Positions 1 to 5,419 of a DNA stretch of 6,382 bases are shown here, piece by piece. Where the stretch lies: contig DATFJV010000088.1 of the NCBI GenBank assembly GCA_035268985.1, positions 1 to 6,382 of the forward strand. Reading direction: 5' to 3'. The notes under the pieces were generated by a model. The model searched no databases. It saw nothing but the letters and a program-made list of their open reading frames with translations, and was not told the origin of the DNA. The DNA is from JAAYHV01 sp035268985. Lineage in GTDB: Bacteria; Bacillota; Clostridia; Peptostreptococcales; Anaerovoracaceae. How positions within the stretch are numbered: the stretch's first letter is position 1; each line of letters opens with the position of its first letter. The position numbers were made by a program, and so were the translations under genes.

Positions 1-300
1 ACAATTATCTGTGCCTAACTTTTCTTCAAAGCTCTTGTAAAAGTTTTCAATTATTTCTTTTCTTCTATCCTTTTCTACAGATTTATCTCCTGTAAACATA
101 ATTCCTAAGGCTGCTACTGCTCCAGTCAAAGCTCCGCATACGCTTTCTACAGCCATTCCTCCTCCAAAGGCGGACAAGGTTTTAAGGGCATCTTCGCTAA
201 GCTTAAGATCGTATTCATCGTTAGCGCCATATATCATTGATTCTGCACAGTTGAGGTCGTTTTCTTCTGAATAGTATTTCATTACTTTATCTGTTAGCAT
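1..300 (-). CDS. C_GCAxxG_C_C family putative redox protein (3' end off window)
   Basis: The first 100 codons of a protein whose C-terminus lies beyond the left edge. It begins MLTDKVMKYY and carries Cys18 (in LNCAES), a glycine-rich turn FGGGMA at 45-50, the signature CGALTG at 55-60 followed by AVAALG, and a third Cys at residue 100, the last codon visible. This matches the C_GCAxxG_C_C family, described as about 140 residues with four invariant cysteines and a CGAxxG motif, and often encoded near transporter genes. The fourth cysteine would lie off the window. No signal peptide or clear membrane segment is seen, so it is probably cytoplasmic. The ATG at 298-300 is supported by the purine-rich SD GAGAGGAG at 307-314 and by a well-formed promoter upstream. 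It is a separate transcription unit from the importer operon. Its biochemical function is not established; a redox or metal role is only suggested by the cysteines. Confidence 0.88.
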   Translation of the reverse strand, partial: MLTDKVMKYYSEENDLNCAESMIYGANDEYDLKLSEDALKTLSAFGGGMAVESVCGALTGAVAALGIMFTGDKSVEKDRRKEIIENFYKSFEEKLGTDNC

Positions 301-338
301 AAGTTTCTCCTCTCTTTTCTTATGATTTCATTAGACTC

Positions 339-367
339 ATTATATCAAGTGAATTTCTTTTCATCAA
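339..367 (-). promoter_or_regulatory. Extended -10 sigma-A-type promoter for the C_GCAxxG_C_C gene
   Basis: On the minus strand, a -35 box TTGATG (362-367) is followed by a 17-nt spacer and a perfect -10 box TATAAT (339-344). The spacer ends in TGA, giving an extended -10 element (TGnTATAAT). Transcription should start near 330-333, leaving a leader of about 30 nt that contains the SD at 307-314. The site lies downstream of the operon terminator, so the gene can be expressed independently. No clear operator dyad was seen over the promoter. Confidence 0.8.
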
Positions 368-393
368 TTAATATATTATTATCTTTTTGTACC

Positions 394-422
394 ATAAAAC
401 CGCTCACTAGGAGCGGTTTTAT
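394..422 (-). terminator. Rho-independent terminator at the end of the importer operon
   Basis: A perfect 12-bp inverted repeat (394-405 with 411-422) around a 5-nt loop, with a GC-rich core CCGCTC/GAGCGG. On the minus strand the 3' arm ends in GCGGTTTTAT, so the T-run is short and lies partly in the stem. On the plus strand the tail is TTTTATTTAATAT, which is richer in T, so the element may work in both directions. It lies about 30 nt beyond the cupin stop and upstream of the next promoter, as expected for an operon end. Confidence 0.82.
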
Positions 423-453
423 TTAATATATCCAGAGTCACCCTCTGTTTTAA

Positions 454-786
454 CTATTTTTTTACCAGTGCCCATATTAATTCACATTCTTCATCTGAAT
501 CATTGTATGAATAATGAAGTTCACCTGCCGGTATAAAACCAGCTGAACTACTTGATACTTCATATTCTTTTTCATCTATTACTATTTTTGATTTTCCTTT
601 AATTATAAAAGAGTACTCATCTTCTTCATGTGATGTGTAACCTTCTTCTGGTATTCTAGCTCCCGGTTTAAAAACTGCATATCCAAATTCTACTTTGTCG
701 TTTGATGTGTTTGAATTATCAAATAGAGTTGTCAAATCGGCCTTTGAAATACTTTTTTTTGGTTTTATATATTTCTTTTCTATCAC
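454..786 (-). CDS. Small single-domain cupin, last gene of the importer operon
   Basis: A 110-residue protein with a single cupin beta-barrel. Cupin motif 1 is at about 51-64: His53, Glu57 and Gly64 fit H-x3-E-x6-G, but the position of the usual first histidine is Thr51. Motif 2 is complete at 87-95, with Pro87, Gly89, His91 and Asn95 (PAGELHYSYN). Three of the four usual metal ligands (two His and Glu) are therefore present. There is no signal peptide, so it is probably cytoplasmic. The start is GTG at 784-786, chosen because an AGAGAGG SD (794-800) lies 7 nt upstream and overlaps the stop codon of permease C. Only 12 nt separate the two genes, which points to co-translation with the importer. 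Small cupins of this kind bind metals, small acids or sugars, or act as isomerases or sensors; which applies here is unknown. A role in handling or sensing the imported substrate is inference from position. Confidence 0.87.
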   Translation of the reverse strand: MIEKKYIKPKKSISKADLTTLFDNSNTSNDKVEFGYAVFKPGARIPEEGYTSHEEDEYSFIIKGKSKIVIDEKEYEVSSSSAGFIPAGELHYSYNDSDEECELIWALVKK

Positions 787-793
787 TTTTTTA

Positions 794-800
794 CCTCTCT
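794..800 (-). promoter_or_regulatory. SD that fixes the GTG start of the cupin
   Basis: AGAGAGG on the minus strand, 7 nt from the GTG at 784-786 and overlapping the TAG stop of permease C (799-801). Ribosomes finishing permease C are well placed to restart here. Confidence 0.75.
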
Positions 801-1632
801 AAAATTCTTTTCTTAATTTTGGGTCTAATAAATCTCTAATTCCATCTCCTATAAAGTTAGCTCCTATAGCCATGGTTAATATTGCTAATCCTGGGAAAGT
901 ACATATCCACCACTGCATAAAGTTATCCATTCCATCAGAAACCATAGCACCCCATTCTGGAGTAGGCGGTGGTGTTCCTAGGCCTAAAAAACTAAGGGTT
1001 GAAAAGAATAATATCTGATTTCCTATATCAAGAGTAGCTAATACTATTACAGCACCAATTGAATTGGGTAATATTTCTTTTACCAGTATTCTAATGTTTG
1101 ATGCTCCTAGTGCTCTAGATGCTTCTATGTAGTCGTTTTCCTTTATTGATATAACTACACTTCTCATAACCCTTGCATAGGTGGGCCAGGCAACTATGAC
1201 TAATGCCAGTAAAGTATTATATAAACTCGGTCCCAATACTACTCCAATAACCATTGCTAGTACAAGAGCTGGAAAAGCCAAAACCATTTCTGCTAATCGC
1301 ATCATAATATCATCAGTTACTCCACCTACATATCCTGCTATGCCTCCGTAAATGCTTCCTATGGTAGCTGCTAAGGTTACGGTAATCAAGCCTGCTGATA
1401 CACTTAGTTTTGCTCCTACTAATACTCTACTTAGTATATCTCTTCCCAATCTGTCTGTTCCAAACCAATGTTCACTGCTTGGAGGTTTTAATCTATTGAC
1501 AATATCTTGTCCTAAAGGGTCATAGGGCGCTATTTGATTTGCAAATATAGCGATCATTATCCAAATAAAACAGATAGTGACACCTACTGCAAAGAAGGTA
1601 TTTGTCCTATAAATTTTTAGAAATTTTTTCAT
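799..1632 (-). CDS. dppC: DppC/OppC-type permease of a PepT-family ABC importer
   Basis: A 277-residue inner membrane channel subunit, of normal length for DppC. An N-terminal OppC-like segment (membrane helix about 14-33) leads to the hallmark HWFGTDRLGRDILSR at 55-69. The BPD_transp_1 permease domain follows, with five more hydrophobic segments at roughly 77-101, 112-135, 138-160, 193-216 and 244-265. The EAA loop that docks on the ATPase is at 170-190 (EASRALG to ILPN). The family signatures LGLGTPPPTPEWG (216-228) and GDGIRDLLDP (262-271) are intact. The ATG (1630-1632) overlaps the TGA of permease B in ATGA, and a TGAGG SD (1641-1645) lies 8 nt upstream inside that gene, so the two halves of the channel should be made by coupled translation. 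The symbol marks the subfamily only; nickel or other small-ligand importers share these permeases. Confidence 0.95.
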   Translation of the reverse strand: MKKFLKIYRTNTFFAVGVTICFIWIMIAIFANQIAPYDPLGQDIVNRLKPPSSEHWFGTDRLGRDILSRVLVGAKLSVSAGLITVTLAATIGSIYGGIAGYVGGVTDDIMMRLAEMVLAFPALVLAMVIGVVLGPSLYNTLLALVIVAWPTYARVMRSVVISIKENDYIEASRALGASNIRILVKEILPNSIGAVIVLATLDIGNQILFFSTLSFLGLGTPPPTPEWGAMVSDGMDNFMQWWICTFPGLAILTMAIGANFIGDGIRDLLDPKLRKEF

Positions 1633-2651
1633 TTATCATACCTCACTCTCGGGTCAATAACACCATACATTATGTCTATGAGTATATTAATTATTGCATA
1701 GTTGGCAGCTATTAGGATTGATACTCCTATAATCATAGGAAAATCAAGCCCTTTTACAGACTGGTATGCCAATTGACCTATACCCGGCCAAGCAAAAATA
1801 GTTTCTACTAAAACCATTCCTCCTAATAAATTCCCAAATCCTACACCTATAACAGTTAGCACAGGAATAGCTGCATTTCCCATAGCATGTCTGTACATAA
1901 GGGGAGCTCTAGGAAGACCTTTTGCTTTTGCCGTCCTTATGTAGTCAGTAGATAAAGTTTCCAGCAAACTAGCTCTAGCCGTTCTTGTTATTAGTCCCAT
2001 GGTAAAGGAAGCTAAAACAATAGATGGTAGTATTAGATGAGCTAAACTATCCGTCACTACTTCAAAATTTCCTGTTAGCAGTCCATCAAGTACATAAAGA
2101 CCTGTAATATTTGTAGGTGGTGATATTCCAACGGATAACCTTCCAGTTCCCGGTGCCCAACCTAATTTGTAATAAAAAACATAAAGTACTAAAATTGCAG
2201 ACCAAAAACTAGGTATTGATACCCCTGTAACTGATACTGCTCTGAGTGATTGGTCGGCTAGAGAATTTCTTTTAGTAGCTGATATTATTCCGAAAACAAC
2301 TCCAAAAAAAGTCGCTAATATGATTGACATAGTTGCTAATTCAATGGTAGCTGGAAATTTAGTAATTAATTCCTGAACTACAGGCTTGCTGGTTCTTATA
2401 GACAACCCTAAATCTCCTACAAAAAGATTTTTCATATATAATCCATATTGTACTATCAGTGGTTTGTCCAGTCCCCATCTTGCTTTAAATGCTTCTACTA
2501 TTTCTTCATTTGCTAAACTTCTAGGACTTAAATAAGCTGAAACACCATCTCCTGGAACCATCTTTGATAATATGAATACACATGTTGCTACACCAATCAA
2601 AAGCATTATTGTATATAATAATCTTTTAATAACAAATCTTAAAAAATCCAA
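1629..2651 (-). CDS. dppB: DppB/OppB-type permease of a PepT-family ABC importer
   Basis: A 340-residue inner membrane channel subunit, the partner of the DppC-type protein. The N-terminal helix (about 9-30) is followed by the family signatures WGLDKPLIVQYG (59-70) and GDLGLS (79-84). The BPD_transp_1 domain has membrane segments at roughly 100-123, 138-160, 203-225, 258-282 and 304-328. The EAA-type ATPase-docking loop is at about 236-264, starting DYIRTAKAKGL. ETIFAWPGIGQLAYQSV (283-299) and the C-terminal YGVIDPRVRY (329-338) are typical. The start is TTG at 2649-2651. It is preferred because AGGAGAG (2658-2664) lies 6 nt upstream and the resulting N-terminus fits the family; the next in-frame ATG would remove half of the first helix. 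The gene follows the binding-protein gene after an 81-nt gap that contains a hairpin, and ends in a 4-nt overlap with permease C. Confidence 0.95.
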   Translation of the reverse strand: MDFLRFVIKRLLYTIMLLIGVATCVFILSKMVPGDGVSAYLSPRSLANEEIVEAFKARWGLDKPLIVQYGLYMKNLFVGDLGLSIRTSKPVVQELITKFPATIELATMSIILATFFGVVFGIISATKRNSLADQSLRAVSVTGVSIPSFWSAILVLYVFYYKLGWAPGTGRLSVGISPPTNITGLYVLDGLLTGNFEVVTDSLAHLILPSIVLASFTMGLITRTARASLLETLSTDYIRTAKAKGLPRAPLMYRHAMGNAAIPVLTVIGVGFGNLLGGMVLVETIFAWPGIGQLAYQSVKGLDFPMIIGVSILIAANYAIINILIDIMYGVIDPRVRYDK

Positions 2652-2657
2652 TTTTAG

Positions 2658-2664
2658 CTCTCCT
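2658..2664 (-). promoter_or_regulatory. SD that fixes the TTG start of permease B
   Basis: AGGAGAG on the minus strand, 6 nt before the TTG start. The same seven bases occur in the 5' arm of the hairpin upstream, and the 3' arm of that hairpin is their exact complement. Confidence 0.75.
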
Positions 2665-2690
2665 AACTTTTGATTTCCAACTATTTTTAT

Positions 2691-2724
2691 ATAAAAGGAG
2701 AGAAAGATAATTCTCTCCTTTTAT
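2691..2724 (-). terminator. Intercistronic hairpin after the binding-protein gene (attenuator or 3'-end stabiliser)
   Basis: A perfect 14-bp inverted repeat (2691-2704 with 2711-2724) with a 6-nt loop, starting 8 nt after the stop of the binding-protein gene. In the transcript the core GGAGAGAA pairs with UUCUCUCC, followed by UUUUAUAU. It therefore resembles a rho-independent terminator with a short, interrupted U-run. In binding-protein operons, hairpins at this position are known to allow partial read-through or to protect the upstream mRNA, so that the binding protein outnumbers the permeases. Which of the two applies here cannot be read from the sequence. Confidence 0.72.
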
Positions 2725-2732
2725 TATTGGTT

Positions 2733-4406
2733 TTATTCTTTTAAAGCAGTTAAATCTATTCTGTAAACATTTGAATATTCTACATTTTCAACATCTTTAG
2801 TTGATACTATATATTTTGGGTATTGAGCATACACTACAAATGGAGAATCTTCTGCTGTCATTTCCTGTACTTCTTCTAATAATCTAGCTCTTTCTTCAAG
2901 ATCAGTTTCTCCTATAATCTCTCCGTGCATAGCCGCTAGTTCAGGATTCATATCTTCAGTCCACCCAGCTCTGTGACCTACAAATTGGCCAGGCAAAAAT
3001 GATAGTTGGTTGTTTGGATCAAAGTAATCAGGTCCCCAGTACATAACTGTAAAGCCTAAAGTTCCATCTCTATACTCGTCACCATAACCGCCACCCCATT
3101 CTCTAGGAACTATATTAATATCTATTCCTATTTCTTGAAGATCTGCTTTTACTTTTTCTGCTATAAGTGTAAGAGGAATACCCTCAGGTGCTAAATCACT
3201 TACAGGAAAATCAATTTCAAATCCATCTGGATATGGGGATTGAGCAAGAAAATCTCTCGCTTTATCTAAATCTCTAATAGAAGCTGGGTCTAAAGGATCT
3301 AAAGCTCCTAAAAATCCGTACTGAATAAAGGAAACCGGCGTAACTGTTCCTTCACCTATAATGGCATGTAGTCCTTCGTAGTCTACAGCATATCTTATAG
3401 CTTTTTGAACGTATGGATCTGATACTTCTTCTCCTATTTCAGGGTCGTTATGCATTAATAAAAATCCCATAGTCATAGTTGAACTTGATATTACATTTAC
3501 GCTTTCTGAATTAAGGCTTTGAATTTGGTCTGAACTTAAATTGAAAGCTATATCTATATCACCCTGCTGTACAGAAATAAGCTGGGAGTTTGCATCCGGC
3601 ATATCTTGAACAATAATTTTATCGTAGTCAGGTTTTTCTCCCCAATAATTTTCATTTTTCACTAATATTAGTCTGTCGTCTGGTGTGAAACTTTCCATAA
3701 TATATGGTCCAGAACCAGCAGATTGACTATTTAGATAAGTTTGGGCTGTGTCTGTTGATGCTGCATCTTCATTACTTACTCCACCTTCTTCTTTTACTAT
3801 TTTACTGTCTAATACTGCATATGATGTAGAAGTAGTTTTAGATATGAAAGATGAGTCCGGTTTAGATAATGTAACTACTACAGTATCTTCATCAGGAGCT
3901 TCAACGCTTACTACTCCATTACCTTCTCCATCCACAAGCAAAGCAGTTGCATTTGATTGTAAATTGATAGCTCTTTCAAAACTGAACTTAACATCTTCTG
4001 CTGTAACATCGTTTCCGCTTGCAAATACAGCATCAGGATTAATAGTAAAGGTATATGTCAATCCATCTTCAGAAATTTCAGTGTTGCTAGCCAGTTGTGG
4101 TACTGGAAAGTCAGAGTCTGGTGTGATTTCATATAAGTTATCATAAGTTACACCAATTATCATTGGAGCATATAATTCATATGCATAACCTGGATCAAAT
4201 GTAAAATAATCAGGTTCCAATGCAATTACAAGTGTTTTCTCTTCATCTTCTGTACCTTCTTCTCCTTCTGTACCTTCTTCACCTTCAGCTGGTTCTTCTT
4301 CACCTTCTGCTGGCTCTTCTGGTTCTTCTCCTCCTTGGCTACATCCTGCTAATACTAAGGTAAACACTAGCATTAATGCTAATAATAATGTAATTTGTTT
4401 CTTCAT
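2733..4406 (-). CDS. Family 5 extracellular substrate-binding lipoprotein of the importer
   Basis: A 557-residue secreted lipoprotein that captures the substrate for the two permeases. A lipoprotein signal peptide (1-21) ends in the lipobox LAGC, with Cys22 as the lipidation site. An acidic, repeat-rich linker (about 27-57) precedes the SBP_bac_5 domain (about 58-557). Typical segments are DGLTYTFTINPDAVF (114-128), AEDVKFSFERA (136-146), GPYIMESF (233-240), NENYWGEKPDYD (251-262) and PYVQKAIRYAVD (331-342). WGPDYFDP (457-464) corresponds to the region where OppA/DppA proteins hold the peptide amino group with an aspartate; Asp460 is the likely equivalent. Only four His (319, 347, 478, 494) and no Cys besides the lipid anchor are present, so no obvious metal site is seen. 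Peptide import is the most likely job, but ligands in this family vary widely. ATG 4404-4406 has a strong SD, AGGGAGGA, 7 nt upstream. The gene sits between the ATPases and the permeases. Confidence 0.93.
   Translation of the reverse strand: MKKQITLLLALMLVFTLVLAGCSQGGEEPEEPAEGEEEPAEGEEGTEGEEGTEDEEKTLVIALEPDYFTFDPGYAYELYAPMIIGVTYDNLYEITPDSDFPVPQLASNTEISEDGLTYTFTINPDAVFASGNDVTAEDVKFSFERAINLQSNATALLVDGEGNGVVSVEAPDEDTVVVTLSKPDSSFISKTTSTSYAVLDSKIVKEEGGVSNEDAASTDTAQTYLNSQSAGSGPYIMESFTPDDRLILVKNENYWGEKPDYDKIIVQDMPDANSQLISVQQGDIDIAFNLSSDQIQSLNSESVNVISSSTMTMGFLLMHNDPEIGEEVSDPYVQKAIRYAVDYEGLHAIIGEGTVTPVSFIQYGFLGALDPLDPASIRDLDKARDFLAQSPYPDGFEIDFPVSDLAPEGIPLTLIAEKVKADLQEIGIDINIVPREWGGGYGDEYRDGTLGFTVMYWGPDYFDPNNQLSFLPGQFVGHRAGWTEDMNPELAAMHGEIIGETDLEERARLLEEVQEMTAEDSPFVVYAQYPKYIVSTKDVENVEYSNVYRIDLTALKE
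4236..4328 (-). repeat. Short tandem repeats coding the acidic linker of the binding lipoprotein
   Basis: Residues 27-57 are almost all Glu with Pro, Ala, Gly, Thr and Asp. At DNA level two 18-nt units (16 of 18 bases identical, 4247-4262 and 4265-4280, coding EGTEGE/EGTEDE) lie beside two imperfect 21-nt units (coding PAEGEEE-like steps, about 4278-4320). The segment is a flexible tether between the lipid anchor and the binding domain. Slippage could change its length in steps of 6 or 7 residues without breaking the frame. Confidence 0.75.
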
Positions 4407-4430
4407 AATAAATTCCTCCCTGGTTTAATT

Positions 4431-5399
4431 TTATTTTACTAAATGACATGCTACAAAGTGATCTTTGCTGTACTCTTTTAGTTCAGGTGACTGTACTTTA
4501 CATACATCCATGGCAAAAGGACATCTTGTATGAAACTTACATCCTTTTGGAGCATTAGCAGGATTTGGTACATCTCCTTTTAATACCATTTTGCTTTCTT
4601 TCTTTAAATCTCCCACCTTAGGAATAGATGCTAATAATGATTTGGTATATGGATGCATAGCAGATTCATAAAGTTGAGAATAGGTTGCTATTTCTACTAT
4701 TTTTCCTAAATACATTACCGCCACTCTATCACTAATTTGATATACAACATTTAAATTATGTGAAATAAATAAGTATGTTAGATTGAATTGTTTCTGCAAA
4801 TCCTTCATTAAGTTTATAACCTGAGCCTGTACTGAAACATCCAAGGCCGATACCGCTTCATCGCATACTATAAATTTAGGATTTAGAGCTAAGGCTCTTG
4901 CTATTCCAACTCTTTGTTTCTGCCCTCCTGATAATTCATGGGGGTATCTTTTCTTATGGTAAGCATCCAAACCTACCACATTAAGAAGTTCATTTACTTT
5001 TTTATCTCGACCTTTTTTGTCCTGGGTTTTATGAATAATCATAGGTTCTTCAATTATTTCATTTATTCGTTTTCTAGGATTTAAGGAAGCAGATGGGTCT
5101 TGAAATATTATTTGCATTTTTTTACGTGCTTCTTTCATTTCTTTTTTTGATATTAAATTAAGATTAATATCATCAAATATTATTTCTCCTTCTGTTGGTT
5201 TTATCAAATGTAGAATAGTCCTTCCTAAAGTACTTTTTCCACACCCACTTTCTCCTACAAGACCTAAGGTTTCTCTTTTGTATATATTGAAGGTTACATC
5301 ATCAACAGCTTTAAGCGAAGTAAAGGGATTTGCCTTAGTTTTTTTCAATTTGAAATTTTTATCAAGGTTTCTTACACTGACAAGTACATCTCTATTCAT
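4431..5399 (-). CDS. dppF: DppF/OppF-type ATPase of the importer
   Basis: A 322-residue cytoplasmic ATPase, full length for DppF. It has Walker A GESGCGKST (49-57), Q-loop Gln100 in FQDPSASLNPR, the ABC signature LSGGQKQR (156-163), Walker B ending in Asp180-Glu181, the D-loop SALD (184-187) and switch His214. FQDPSASLNPR and the C-terminal oligopeptide-transporter (oligo_HPY) region at about 232-322 separate it from amino acid or ion ATPases. That tail has four cysteines, Cys287, Cys293, Cys300 and Cys318, in the spacing that binds a [4Fe-4S] cluster in characterised DppD/DppF-type ATPases. It should pair with the DppD-type ATPase as a heterodimer under the two permeases. ATG 5397-5399 has the SD AGGAAGG (5407-5413) 7 nt upstream, and starts 20 nt after the stop of the previous gene. 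The substrate cannot be told from the ATPase. Confidence 0.95.
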   Translation of the reverse strand: MNRDVLVSVRNLDKNFKLKKTKANPFTSLKAVDDVTFNIYKRETLGLVGESGCGKSTLGRTILHLIKPTEGEIIFDDINLNLISKKEMKEARKKMQIIFQDPSASLNPRKRINEIIEEPMIIHKTQDKKGRDKKVNELLNVVGLDAYHKKRYPHELSGGQKQRVGIARALALNPKFIVCDEAVSALDVSVQAQVINLMKDLQKQFNLTYLFISHNLNVVYQISDRVAVMYLGKIVEIATYSQLYESAMHPYTKSLLASIPKVGDLKKESKMVLKGDVPNPANAPKGCKFHTRCPFAMDVCKVQSPELKEYSKDHFVACHLVK

Positions 5400-5419
5400 T
5401 TCATTACCTTCCTATTAAC

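Noticed and set aside
301..453. Riboswitch or T-box leader between the cupin and the C_GCAxxG_C_C gene
   Set aside because: Only the terminator hairpin, the promoter and a leader of about 30 nt are present; there is no room for an aptamer, and no T-box motif was seen.
3748..4146. Open plus-strand frame of 132 codons
   Set aside because: It lies wholly antisense to the binding-protein gene, is rich in Ser, Thr, Leu and Val as expected for a shadow frame, and matches no family I recognise.
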